Origin: Streptomyces sp. NBC_00250
GTDB taxonomy: Bacteria; Actinomycetota; Actinomycetes; Streptomycetales; Streptomycetaceae
DNA: 64,000 nucleotides
Direction: 5' to 3'
NCBI RefSeq assembly: GCF_036192275.1
Contig: NZ_CP108088.1
Span: 248,001 to 312,000, forward strand
Part shown: positions 42,888 to 51,352 of the stretch, in pieces
Position numbering within the stretch: the first letter of the stretch is position 1
How the letters are laid out: the number at the start of each line of letters is the position of its first letter
Position numbers and translations under genes: made by a program
Notes under the pieces: model-generated
Told to the model about the DNA's origin: nothing
Database searches by the model: none
The model's input: the letters and a program-made list of their open reading frames with translations, nothing else

Positions 42888-43898
42888 TCAGACGGTGGGC
42901 GGCGGCGCCGTCGAGCCGCGCACCACGAGTTCGGGCTCGAAGAGGAGCTCGCCGGGATCCGTCTGGGTGCCCGAGATCTGGGCGCACAGCAGCTCGACGG
43001 CGGCCCGACCCATCGCCTCGATGGGCTGGCGCACGGTGGAGAGCGGCGGCTCGGTGCAGTTCATGAAGGCGGAGTCGTCGAAGCCGACGACCGACACCTG
43101 CGAGGGGACCGAGAGTCCGCGGCGGCGCGCGGCCCTGATGGCGCCGAGGGCGAGCGGGTCGCTGGCGCACACGATGCCGGTGACACCGCGCTCCAGGAGA
43201 CGGGTGGCGGCGGCCTGCCCGCCTTCGAGCGAGAAGATCGACCGTACGACGAACTCGTCCGGCAGCGAACCACCCGCCGCTTCGGCCACGGCCCGGGCCG
43301 CTTCGAGCTTGCGGCGCGAGGGGACGTGGTCGCCGGGGCCGAGGACGAGGCCGATCCGCTCGTGCCCGAGGGAGGCCAGGTGGCGCCAGGCCTGCTCGAC
43401 GGCGACGGCGTCGTCGCAGGAGACGCAGGGGAAGTTGAGCCCCTTGATGGAGGCGTTGATCAGGACCACCGGGATGTTGCGCTCGGCCAGCTGGTGGTAG
43501 TGGTCGTGCGGCGCGTCGGCCTGCGCGAACAAGCCGCCGGCGAAGACGACTCCGGACACCTGCTGCTGGAGGAGGAGGTCCACGTAGTCCGCCTCGGAGA
43601 CGCCGCCCTTGGTCTGGGTGCACAGGACGGGAGTGAGGCCCTGCTGCGCGAGCGCGCCGCCGATCACCTCAGCGAACGCGGGGAAGATGGGGTTCTGCAG
43701 CTCCGGCAGGACCAGGCCGACCAGACGTGCGCGCTCGCCCCGCAGCTGCGTGGGCCGCTCGTAGCCGAGCACGTCGAGCGCGGTGAGAACGGACTGCCGT
43801 GTCGCCTCGGAGACACCGGGCTTTCCGTTGAGGACACGGCTGACCGTGGCCTCGCTGACTCCCACCTTCTTGGCCACTTGAGCAAGTCGTCGCGTCAT
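42888..43898 (-). CDS. LacI-family sugar regulator of the alpha/beta-glucan locus
   Basis: This 336-residue protein has an N-terminal LacI helix-turn-helix and hinge (MTRRLAQVAKKVGVSEATVSRVLNGKPGVSEATRQSVLTALDVLGYERP). A periplasmic-binding-fold effector domain follows (LVGLVLPELQNPIFPAFAEVIGGALAQQ, HLASLGHERIGLVLGP, VTGIVCASDPLALGAIRAARRRGLSVPSQVSVVGFDDS). It likely represses sugar uptake and hydrolase genes and is released by an oligosaccharide. Its own start is preceded by a -10-like GATACT and the TTGCGTTCA element, so it is probably autoregulated. It is divergent from the GH30/GH3 operon. Confidence 0.88.
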   Translation of the reverse strand: MTRRLAQVAKKVGVSEATVSRVLNGKPGVSEATRQSVLTALDVLGYERPTQLRGERARLVGLVLPELQNPIFPAFAEVIGGALAQQGLTPVLCTQTKGGVSEADYVDLLLQQQVSGVVFAGGLFAQADAPHDHYHQLAERNIPVVLINASIKGLNFPCVSCDDAVAVEQAWRHLASLGHERIGLVLGPGDHVPSRRKLEAARAVAEAAGGSLPDEFVVRSIFSLEGGQAAATRLLERGVTGIVCASDPLALGAIRAARRRGLSVPSQVSVVGFDDSAFMNCTEPPLSTVRQPIEAMGRAAVELLCAQISGTQTDPGELLFEPELVVRGSTAPPPTV

Positions 43899-43969
43899 GA
43901 ACGCAAGAGTATCGCAAACTTCGCAAGCGAGTTGCGTCCTTGGCATGCTCTTGCGGTCGACGAACGCAA
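43898..43969. promoter_or_regulatory. LacI operator cluster in the regulator/GH30 intergenic region
   Basis: Several TTGCG/CGCAA half-sites cluster here. They include the GCGATACTCTTGCGTTCA element at 43898-43915 and the inverted pair TTGCG/CGCAA (43951-43955/43965-43969, 9-nt spacer around GTCGAC). They lie between the LacI start and the GH30 promoter and probably control both. Confidence 0.6.
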
Positions 43970-43997
43970 CCCATGAGAGCCGACAACGTTTGAAGGG

Positions 43998-44026
43998 TTG
44001 ACGGGCAGAAGGGCGCCTCATAACTT
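43998..44026 (+). promoter_or_regulatory. GH30/GH3 operon promoter
   Basis: TTGACG (43998-44003) and TAACTT (44021-44026) are separated by 17 nt. A small leader hairpin GCCTT/AAGGC follows near 44031-44045. Confidence 0.6.
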
Positions 44027-44090
44027 CAGGCCTTGATAAAAGGCTTGCTGTTGTTGTCCGTCGGGCGCGAAACGGCGAAAGGGTTGTCAG

Positions 44091-46055
44091 GTGCAGACCA
44101 CACGCATGCGGGTACGCACGTTCCTCCGGCGAGGAGCGGGGAGAGCGGAGCGAGGAGCGGACGCCGGGCCCCGCACCCGCCGCCTCCGGCCGCTGACCGC
44201 ACTCACCGCGGGAGCCCTCGTAGCGGGCAGCCTCGTCCTCACCGGACCCGGCACCGCACAGGCCGCCGGCGAGCGGGTCGACGTCTGGCTCACCACCACC
44301 TCCGACTCCGGCGGCCGTACCGTCACGCGCGGTCTCGCCCAGCAGGCGCCCCTCGCGTTCGGCCCGGCCGGTGGCACCGCGAACCACACGATCACCGTCA
44401 ACGAGAGCACCACGTACCAGCAGTTCGAGGGCGGCGGCGCGTCGATCACCGACACCACCGCCCATCTGCTGCGCGGCGGAGCCGTCAGCGCCGCCACCCG
44501 TGACGAGGTGATGCGCAAGCTGTTCTCGCCGACCGAGGGCATCGGCCTGTCCTTCGTCCGCAACCCCATCGGCGCCTCGGACCTCTCCCGGCCGGGGAAC
44601 GTCTCCCTCGACGACACCTGCTGCGACCTCGGCGACTTCGGGAGCAACGGCTACGACACCGACGTCCGGCTGCTGACCGCCCAGGCCAAGCAGCTCAACC
44701 CGGCCCTCCGGGTCAAGGGCGTGCCGTGGAGCGCCCCGGGCTGGATGAAGGACAACGGCCGGATGGACCAGATGGGCTGGCTGAAGGCGGAGTACTACCC
44801 GCTGTACGCCCAGTACCTGGTGAAGTACGTGCAGAGCTACCAGGCCGCAGGCGTGAAGGTCGACTACCTCTCCGTGCAGAACGAGCCGAACTGCTGTCAG
44901 GCCGGCAACCCGACCGCCATGAACTACCCGGGCATGAGCTGGAACCCGGCCGGGCTCGTCGAGTTCACCAAGAACCACGTCTACCCGGCCTTCCGGGCCG
45001 CGGGCATCACCACCAAGGTCCTGGTGCACGACTGGAACTACGGCGACTACGCCAACTTCGGCGCCGGGATCCTCAACGACGCGGGCGTGCGCAACGACCC
45101 GCTGTTCGGCGGCATCGCCTGGCACGGCTACGCCGGCGACCCGGCCGTGGGCACCCAGGTCCACAACCAGTACCCGTCGGTGAAACAGTTCAGCACCGAG
45201 CACTCGGGCGGCACCTGGATCGGGAACCAGCACAACGAGGACCTGAGCGACATCGTCAACTACGCCCGCAACTGGAGCGGCAGCCTGGTCAAGTGGAGCC
45301 TCGGGCTCAACCAGAGCATGGGCCCGCACAACGGCGGCTGCGGCACCTGCACCGGTCTCATCACCGTGCAGGAGGGCGGCGCCCGGGCCGGGCAGGTCGA
45401 CTACACGGTCGAGTACTACACGACGGGTCACCTCACCAAGTTCGTGAAGCCCGGCGCGTATCGCATCGACTCCACCGCGAACAGCACGGTCCAGAACGTG
45501 GCCTGGCGCAACGCCGACGGCTCCAAGGCGCTGATCGCCCACAACGGCGGCACCTCCGCCCAGTCCGTCCGGGTCGACTGGGGCAACCAGTCCTTCACGT
45601 ACACGCTGCCCGCCCGCACCACGGCGACCTTCACCTGGTCGGGGACGACCGGGGGCGGTGAGACGGGCGCCGGGACGCTGACCGGTCTGGCCGGGAAGTG
45701 CCTGGACGTGGCCGGTGGCGCCACCGCCGACGGCACCCCCGTCCAGCTGTACGGCTGCAACGGCACCGAGGCGCAGCGCTGGACGCTCGCCGCCGACGGC
45801 AGCGTGCGGGCGCTCGGCAAGTGTCTCGACGTCAGCGGCGGTTCGACGGCCGACGGCGCCCAGGTCCAGTTGTACAACTGCAACGGCACGGCCGCACAGC
45901 GCTGGACGTACAACGCCACCACGCACGACGTGGTCAACACCGGCGCGAACAAGTGCCTGGACATCACCGGCAACTCCTCCGCCGACGGGACTCGGGCCCA
46001 GATCTGGTCCTGCACCGGCGGGGCCAACCAGAAGTGGACCCACAACGCGGCCTGA
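44091..46055 (+). CDS. Secreted GH30 glycosidase with C-terminal ricin-B (CBM13) module, beta-1,6-glucanase type
   Basis: This is a 654-residue protein. The signal peptide follows a long charged N-terminus (LTAGALVAGSLVLTGPGTAQAA). The GH30 catalytic barrel (~75-500) has the acid/base Glu in YLSVQNEPN (E265) and the nucleophile in FSTEHSGG (E370). The C-terminal ~125 residues form a three-fold ricin-B lectin (repeats of GKCLDV...QLYxCNGT.AQRW). Sugar-specificity candidates are beta-1,6-glucan or glucosylceramide. The Streptomyces context favours fungal beta-1,6-glucan. GTG at 44091 has GAAAGGG upstream. It is divergent from the LacI gene and heads an operon with the GH3 gene. Confidence 0.85.
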   Translation: MQTTRMRVRTFLRRGAGRAERGADAGPRTRRLRPLTALTAGALVAGSLVLTGPGTAQAAGERVDVWLTTTSDSGGRTVTRGLAQQAPLAFGPAGGTANHTITVNESTTYQQFEGGGASITDTTAHLLRGGAVSAATRDEVMRKLFSPTEGIGLSFVRNPIGASDLSRPGNVSLDDTCCDLGDFGSNGYDTDVRLLTAQAKQLNPALRVKGVPWSAPGWMKDNGRMDQMGWLKAEYYPLYAQYLVKYVQSYQAAGVKVDYLSVQNEPNCCQAGNPTAMNYPGMSWNPAGLVEFTKNHVYPAFRAAGITTKVLVHDWNYGDYANFGAGILNDAGVRNDPLFGGIAWHGYAGDPAVGTQVHNQYPSVKQFSTEHSGGTWIGNQHNEDLSDIVNYARNWSGSLVKWSLGLNQSMGPHNGGCGTCTGLITVQEGGARAGQVDYTVEYYTTGHLTKFVKPGAYRIDSTANSTVQNVAWRNADGSKALIAHNGGTSAQSVRVDWGNQSFTYTLPARTTATFTWSGTTGGGETGAGTLTGLAGKCLDVAGGATADGTPVQLYGCNGTEAQRWTLAADGSVRALGKCLDVSGGSTADGAQVQLYNCNGTAAQRWTYNATTHDVVNTGANKCLDITGNSSADGTRAQIWSCTGGANQKWTHNAA

Positions 46056-46110
46056 CCCGGCCTGCCCTCTCCGCCCTCCTCCCCCTCAGAAGGCCCTTCA
46101 AGGAGCCCGC

Positions 46111-49100
46111 ATGTCCCCCGCTCGTCCCAGCAGAAGAACGGTGAGCGCCGCGGTCGTCGCCGCGACCGCCGTACTCACCGGTCTGCTCACCGGCGGCCTG
46201 CCGAGTGCCGCCGCCCAGGAACCCGCACCCCGAGCCGTCGACCGGTTCGAAGGGGAGATCCCGTTCGCACCGCCGCCCGCGGAAGGCCTGTTCACCTGGG
46301 GCAATGCCACCGAGTCCCACCCGAAGCTCGAACTGAAGGAGCGCGCCGACGCCCCCGAGGGCGGCAAGGTCCTCGAAGGCCGCTACGACATCAGCGGCTG
46401 GGGCGGCTTCACCCACGACTTCGCGTTCGACCAGCCGGCGCACGACTGGACGGCGTACAGGGGCATCCGCTTCTGGTGGTACGGCCAGAACACGGCGCCA
46501 CTACCGCCCGGCTCGGGCAAGCGGATCGCCCTGGAGATCAAGGACGGCGGCGCGAACGGCGAGGCGTCCGAGCTGTGGACGACCTCCTTCACCGACGACT
46601 GGGAGGGCTGGCACCTCGTGGAGATCCCGTTCTCCACGTTCCAGTACCGGGCCGACTACCAGCCCGTCGGCGGAATCGACCAGGTGCTCGGGCTCGACCG
46701 GATGTGGGGGTACGCCGTCACGCTCCCGACCGGTGCGCCGGGGGCGTTCGCCCTGGACGGCGTCGAGCTGTACGGCACGGCGGAGCCCGCCCTGAACACC
46801 AAGGTGGTCACGAAGTCCGTCGTGCACCCCGTCGACGAGGGCGGCAGCGCCCGGGTCGACGTCTCGGTGGCCACCACCGGCTCCGGGCCGATCGGGGAGC
46901 CGGTCACCGTGGCGTACGAGACGGAGACCGGCGGCGGCGCCGAGCCCGGGAAGGACTACCGACCGGTCACGGGCAGCATCGTGTTCCCCGCCGGGACGCC
47001 CTCCGGTACGACCCGCTCGATCACCGTGCAGACCCTCAAGGACAAGGCCGCCGAGTCCGCCGAGACGATTCCGCTGCGGCTCACGGTGGACGGCGCCAAG
47101 GCACCGGCCGAGACCCCGCTGGTCGTGGTGAACGCGCACGGCCTGCCGTACCTCGACACCAGGCTGCCGGTACGGAAGCGGGTCGCCGATCTCCTCTCCC
47201 GGATGTCCCTGGAGGAGAAGGCCGGCCAGATGACGCAGGCCGAGCGCAACGCGCTGCGGGCGCCGGGCGACATCGCCGGATACTCCCTCGGGTCCCTGCT
47301 CTCGGGCGGCGGCTCGGTCCCCACGCCCAACACGCCCGCGGCCTGGGCCGCGATGGTGGACGCCTACCAGCTGCGCGCGCAGGCGACCCGCTTCCAGATC
47401 CCGCTGATCTACGGCGTGGACGCGGTGCACGGGCACAACAACGTCATCGGCGCGACGATCATGCCGCACAACATCGGCATCGGCGCGGGCCGTGACCCGG
47501 AGCTCGCCGCGCGGACCGGCGCGGTGACCGCGAAGGAGGTACGGGCGACCGGCGTCCCGTGGGACTTCGCCCCGTGTCTCTGTGTGACCCGCGACGAGCG
47601 CTGGGGCCGTTCCTACGAGGCCTTCGGCGAGGACCCGGCGCTCGTCACCGCGATGGAGACCGTCATCAACGGCATGCAGGGCGCGCCGAACGGCAAGGAC
47701 CTCGACCGCAACGACAAGGTCCTCACCAGCGCCAAGCACTTCGTCGGCGACGGCGGGACCGCGTTCGGCTCATCGGCCACCGGTTCGTACACGATCGACC
47801 AGGGCGTCACCAAGGTCAGCCGCGCCGAGCTGGAGGCCGTGCACCTGGCCCCGTTCGCGGAGGCGGTGAAGCGCGGTACGGGCACGGTCATGCCCTCGTA
47901 CTCCTCGCTCGACATCCTCGGGGACGAGCAGGGTCCGGTGAAGATGCACGCCAACGCCGAGATGATCAACGGCGTCCTGAAGGACCGGATGGGCTTCGAG
48001 GGCTTCGTCATCAGCGACTGGCAGGCCATCGACCAGATCCCCGGCGACTACCCCAGCGATGTGCGCACCTCGGTCAACGCCGGCCTCGACATGATCATGG
48101 TGCCGACGAACTACCAGGAGTTCACCCGGACCCTGACCGCCGAGGTCGGGGCCGGTCGGATCTCCACCGCGCGGATCGACGACGCGGTGGCCCGCATCCT
48201 GACCCAGAAGTTCCGCCTCGGTCTGTTCGAGAAGCCGTACGCGGACACCACGAACCTGCCGTCGATCGGCTCGGCCGAGCACCGCGCGGTGGCGCGGGAG
48301 GCCGTGGCGAAGTCGCAGGTGCTCCTCAAGAACGAGGGCTCCGTCCTGCCGCTGAAGCCTTCCCAGAAGGTGTACGTGGCCGGGTCGAACGCCGACGACC
48401 TCGGCAACCAGGCCGGTGGCTGGACGATCAGCTGGCAGGGCTCCTCCGGTCGTACGACGACCGGTACGACGATCCTCGAAGGGATGCGGAAGGCCGCGCC
48501 GGGGGCCGAGATCGGCTGGTCGAAGGACGCCTCCGCGCCGACCGAGGGCTACGACGTCGGTGTGGTGGTGGTCGGCGAGACCCCGTACGCCGAAGGGTTC
48601 GGGGACGTGGGCAACGGCAACGACCTCGAACTGACGGCCGCCGACAAGGCCGCGGTCGACACGGTCTGCGCGGCGATGCCGTGCGCGGTCCTGGTGGTGT
48701 CGGGACGGCCGCAGCTCATCGGCGACCGGCTGCCGGCCGTCGACGCCCTGGTCGCGTCCTGGCTGCCGGGCACGGAGGGCGACGGCGTCGCCGACGTCCT
48801 CTACGGCAGGCGGCCGTTCACCGGTCAGCTTCCGGTGACCTGGCCGAAGTCGGAGGCGCAGCTGCCCCTCAACGTGGGTGACAGCAGCTACGACCCGCAG
48901 TACCCGTACGGCTGGGGGCTGACCACTCTCACCCCGGCGCCGACCGGAGGGGAGCCCGCGCTGCGGGCGCTGCGGGTCGCGGCCAAGGCACTCCAGGCGA
49001 TCGGCCGGGGCGACTCCCCCGAGGGGCGGAAGCTCGTCGCGGTGGCGCGGCAGATCGCGCAGAAGAGGATCGGCCAGAACATCACCGAGGCGACGGCGAA

Positions 49101-49191
49101 GCCGTTCGCCGACGCCGACCATCTGCTGCTCACGGGTGATCTCGGGGGCGCGGTCGGCAAGCTGACGGAGGCGTACCGGGCCGCGGGCTGA
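46111..49191 (+). CDS. Secreted multi-domain GH3 beta-glucosidase
   Basis: This 1026-residue secreted protein starts with MSPARPSRRTVSAAVVAATAVLTGLLTGGLPSAAA. Then come a CBM11-like beta-sandwich (~40-230), a Calx-beta-like module (~235-340), and the GH3 N-domain (~350-690) with KHFVGDGG (~545) and the nucleophile in GFVISDWQA (D636). The GH3 C-domain (~720-950) follows, with a C-terminal helical tail. Substrates are probably beta-1,3/1,4/1,6-gluco-oligosaccharides released by the GH30 and GH16 enzymes. It is co-transcribed with the GH30 gene (55-nt gap) and ends in a strong hairpin. AAGGAG precedes ATG. Confidence 0.88.
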   Translation: MSPARPSRRTVSAAVVAATAVLTGLLTGGLPSAAAQEPAPRAVDRFEGEIPFAPPPAEGLFTWGNATESHPKLELKERADAPEGGKVLEGRYDISGWGGFTHDFAFDQPAHDWTAYRGIRFWWYGQNTAPLPPGSGKRIALEIKDGGANGEASELWTTSFTDDWEGWHLVEIPFSTFQYRADYQPVGGIDQVLGLDRMWGYAVTLPTGAPGAFALDGVELYGTAEPALNTKVVTKSVVHPVDEGGSARVDVSVATTGSGPIGEPVTVAYETETGGGAEPGKDYRPVTGSIVFPAGTPSGTTRSITVQTLKDKAAESAETIPLRLTVDGAKAPAETPLVVVNAHGLPYLDTRLPVRKRVADLLSRMSLEEKAGQMTQAERNALRAPGDIAGYSLGSLLSGGGSVPTPNTPAAWAAMVDAYQLRAQATRFQIPLIYGVDAVHGHNNVIGATIMPHNIGIGAGRDPELAARTGAVTAKEVRATGVPWDFAPCLCVTRDERWGRSYEAFGEDPALVTAMETVINGMQGAPNGKDLDRNDKVLTSAKHFVGDGGTAFGSSATGSYTIDQGVTKVSRAELEAVHLAPFAEAVKRGTGTVMPSYSSLDILGDEQGPVKMHANAEMINGVLKDRMGFEGFVISDWQAIDQIPGDYPSDVRTSVNAGLDMIMVPTNYQEFTRTLTAEVGAGRISTARIDDAVARILTQKFRLGLFEKPYADTTNLPSIGSAEHRAVAREAVAKSQVLLKNEGSVLPLKPSQKVYVAGSNADDLGNQAGGWTISWQGSSGRTTTGTTILEGMRKAAPGAEIGWSKDASAPTEGYDVGVVVVGETPYAEGFGDVGNGNDLELTAADKAAVDTVCAAMPCAVLVVSGRPQLIGDRLPAVDALVASWLPGTEGDGVADVLYGRRPFTGQLPVTWPKSEAQLPLNVGDSSYDPQYPYGWGLTTLTPAPTGGEPALRALRVAAKALQAIGRGDSPEGRKLVAVARQIAQKRIGQNITEATAKPFADADHLLLTGDLGGAVGKLTEAYRAAG

Positions 49192-49206
49192 CCGGTGTCG
49201 CTGTGA

Positions 49207-49243
49207 CCCGACCCCCGGGGGAGCTCGCGCCCCGGGGGTCGGG
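49207..49243 (+). terminator. Terminator of the GH30/GH3 operon
   Basis: A perfect 14-bp stem (49207-49220 with 49230-49243) with a 9-nt loop follows the GH3 stop. Confidence 0.8.
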
Positions 49244-49268
49244 CTTGTCGGGCCCCGCCCGCCCGCGC

Positions 49269-49304
49269 TATCTTGCATTGCATGGTTCCTGGTAACGCAA
49301 TGAA
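49269..49304 (+). promoter_or_regulatory. PadR leaderless promoter and operator
   Basis: TATCTT (49269-49274) lies 7 nt before the ATG at 49282, so the transcript is probably leaderless. ATTGC (49277-49281) and GCAAT (49297-49301) form an inverted repeat over the start site, the likely PadR autoregulatory site. Confidence 0.5.
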
Positions 49305-49653
49305 TGAGGCGGGCGACAGGGTCCCCAGCCAGCTCCGCAAGGGAGTGCTGGAGTACTGCGTCCTCGCGCTGCTCAGGGACGAGCCGAAGTACGGCGTCGA
49401 GCTCGTCGCCGAGCTCTCCGCGGTCAGCGTCATGACCACCAGCCAGGGCACGATCTACCCCCTGCTGTCGCGGCTGCGGCGCGAAGGACTCGTCGACACC
49501 GAGCTGCGCGACTCCCCCAGCGGGCCGTCGCGCCGCTACTACACGCTCACGGGCGTCGGCCGGGCCTCCCTCGCCGAGTTCGCCCAGGCGTGGCCGCTGT
49601 TCAGGGACGCCGTCGACCACTTCCTCACCGACCCACAGGGGGATTCCGCATGA
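49282..49653 (+). CDS. PadR-family transcriptional regulator
   Basis: This 123-residue protein has the PadR winged helix: QLRKGVLEYCVLALLRDEPKYGVELVAEL, VSVMTTSQGTIYPLLSRLRREGLVDTELRDSPSGPSRRYYTLTGVGRASL, then a dimerisation helix. The conserved GTIYPLLxRLxxxG core is intact. The ligand is unknown. ATG 49282 was chosen as it follows a -10 element at leaderless distance; ATG 49300 would give a 117-residue form. It overlaps the membrane-protein gene by 4 nt (ATGA), a common arrangement where PadR controls a small membrane partner. Confidence 0.88.
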   Translation: MVPGNAMNEAGDRVPSQLRKGVLEYCVLALLRDEPKYGVELVAELSAVSVMTTSQGTIYPLLSRLRREGLVDTELRDSPSGPSRRYYTLTGVGRASLAEFAQAWPLFRDAVDHFLTDPQGDSA

Positions 49654-50204
49654 ACGCCACCGACCAGCACCCACTCGTCGCCGCCTACCTCGACGCCGTC
49701 GCGCGCGAGACGGCCGAGCTGCCCGCCGAGCGCCGGGCCGAGCTCCTCGCGGACCTCCGCGAGCACATCGAGGTCAGCGGCGCGGACGGCGACGACCAGG
49801 TCCGCGCGGTCCTCGCCGAGCTCGGCGAGCCCCGTACCGTCGCCGCCTCCGCCCTCGCCGAGGAGGCGCCGGCCGGCTCGGTGTCCGCCCCGGCGCCCGG
49901 CCGCACCAAGCTGACCGCGATCCTGCTCGGCGTCTCCGGGGTGCTCCTCCTGCTCAACCCGTACGTCGGGGCGGCCGCGCTGATCGTCGCCCTGGTGCTG
50001 CTGTGGGGCGCGCCCCAGTGGGAGAGCCGTCAGAAGCTCATCGGAACCGCCACCGGCGTGGCCCTGCCCGTCGCGGTCTTCCTGGGCGCGCTTCTCGGAG
50101 ACGCGTCCCGGATCGGGCCGATGGAGGTCCTGCTGATCCTCGTGTTCTCGCTGGGCGTCCCGACCCTCGGCGCCGTCCTCCTGCTGCGGGCCGTACGCCG
50201 CTGA
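49650..50204 (+). CDS. HAAS/DUF1700-like membrane protein, PadR partner
   Basis: This 184-residue protein starts with a helical, acidic HAAS-type segment (LVAAYLDAVARETAELPAERRAELLADLREHIEV...LAELGEPRTVAASAL), characteristic of DUF1700-like proteins. Four membrane helices follow (LTAILLGVSGVLLLLNPYVGAAALIVALVLLW, IGTATGVALPVAVFLGALLG, MEVLLILVFSLGVPTLGAVLLLRAV). These proteins travel with PadR regulators and may sense membrane state; the role is not settled. It is translationally coupled to PadR. Confidence 0.85.
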   Translation: MNATDQHPLVAAYLDAVARETAELPAERRAELLADLREHIEVSGADGDDQVRAVLAELGEPRTVAASALAEEAPAGSVSAPAPGRTKLTAILLGVSGVLLLLNPYVGAAALIVALVLLWGAPQWESRQKLIGTATGVALPVAVFLGALLGDASRIGPMEVLLILVFSLGVPTLGAVLLLRAVRR

Positions 50205-50218
50205 CGCCGGGCCACGAC

Positions 50219-50261
50219 ACGGCTCCGGGACGCCCTCCTGCCGAGGGAGGCCCGGAGCCGT
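50219..50261. terminator. Bidirectional terminator between convergent genes
   Basis: ACGGCTCCGGG (50219-50229) pairs with CCCGGAGCCGT (50251-50261), with an additional internal CCCTC/GAGGG stem. It serves both the HAAS gene and the alpha/beta hydrolase. Confidence 0.75.
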
Positions 50262-50281
50262 TCGTACGTGCCGAGGTGACG

Positions 50282-51157
50282 TCAGGCGGAGGCCCCGGGG
50301 ATCTGGAGCGCCTTGGCGTTGCGGTCCCAACCCGACCACAGATCGGTGTCGACGCAGTAGCCGCACCCGGGGCCGAAGAACTCCCCGCGAGCGTTCTCGT
50401 CGCCGAGCAGCCAGAACCGCAGCCAGGCGGTGGTCGGGGCGCGGAAGTCCCCGCCGTCGCCGATGGAGCTGAGGTGCCCGGCGCCGCGGACCTCGCCGTA
50501 CACGGCGGGTGCGTGGTCGGTGTCCCGGTACAGGGCCTTCACCAGGGCCGGCCACACCGTCAGGTCGCGCTGGCCCGCCAGGTAGAGAACGGGCTCGTCC
50601 ATCAGGTCCGGATCGGTCAGCGGACCGGGCTGGATCGGGATGGCGGTGTCGACCCGGGGGTCGACGGCCGCGTTGACGGCAGCGGCTCCGCCCTGCGAGT
50701 GACCTGCCGAGGCGATGTGGTCGAGGTCGACCTTGCCGTGGAACTTGCTGGAGCTGTCCGCGTTGCGGTGCTCCAGGACGTCGATTCCCGCGCGCATGCT
50801 GATCGCGAAGTTCGACGTGGGGGTGTTGGCGGCGGCGACGATGAAGCCCTGGCTCGCCCAGTGGCGCAGCAGCGAGCTGTAGATGCCGGGCACGGCGCCC
50901 GTGCCGTTGCCCCAGATGATCACCGGGTGGCGTTCGCCCGACTGCCCCATGGTCCGCGGGTAGTAGAAGGTGTGCACGGCCTCGATGTCGACGCTCACCT
51001 CGTACGGGCCCGTCCGGCCCCAGTCGGTGCCGACGGACGGGATCCTGCCCGCGGTCCCGGCGTCGGCGGCCGCGCCGGCAGTGCCCGGCGTGGTGCACAC
51101 GGCCATCACGGCGGCGAGCAGAAGGCCGCCGAACACACGGCTCGTTCTCCCTGGCAT
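50282..51157 (-). CDS. Secreted alpha/beta hydrolase (cutinase/chlorophyllase-like)
   Basis: This is a 291-residue secreted protein. Its signal peptide is MPGRTSRVFGGLLLAAVMAVCTTPGTAGAAA. The fold is alpha/beta hydrolase: HPVIIWGNGTGAVPGIYSSLLRHWASQGFIVAAANTPTSN, then the nucleophile elbow GHSQGG with S154, a later acidic residue in the strand PVLYLAGQRDLTVW, and the His in GAGHLSS. The arrangement resembles secreted polyester/lipase-type hydrolases (cutinase-like), but substrate and activity are inferred. AAGGAG precedes ATG 51157. It is preceded by the GAPDH gene, transcribed the same way with a 195-nt gap. Confidence 0.8.
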   Translation of the reverse strand: MPGRTSRVFGGLLLAAVMAVCTTPGTAGAAADAGTAGRIPSVGTDWGRTGPYEVSVDIEAVHTFYYPRTMGQSGERHPVIIWGNGTGAVPGIYSSLLRHWASQGFIVAAANTPTSNFAISMRAGIDVLEHRNADSSSKFHGKVDLDHIASAGHSQGGAAAVNAAVDPRVDTAIPIQPGPLTDPDLMDEPVLYLAGQRDLTVWPALVKALYRDTDHAPAVYGEVRGAGHLSSIGDGGDFRAPTTAWLRFWLLGDENARGEFFGPGCGYCVDTDLWSGWDRNAKALQIPGASA

Positions 51158-51352
51158 ACGAACTCCTTCACGGATCAGGCACGTTGCGCGTCCTCGCAAG
51201 CGTGACCAGGCCATGATCGAGCTCGCGGGGGCGAGTGTCTGTCCGCAGGAGCCCAGACCTTCCGGGGTCTCCTTGGGCATCTGCCCAGAACGCCCCCCGC
51301 CCCCGCCGAATCCGTGGTTCGGTGGGGGCAGCGGGCGGTGGTGGCGGCCGGG

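Noticed and set aside
51300..51328. Terminator after the GAPDH gene
   Set aside because: The stem has an internal A-C mismatch on the minus strand; kept only as a note in the GAPDH entry.
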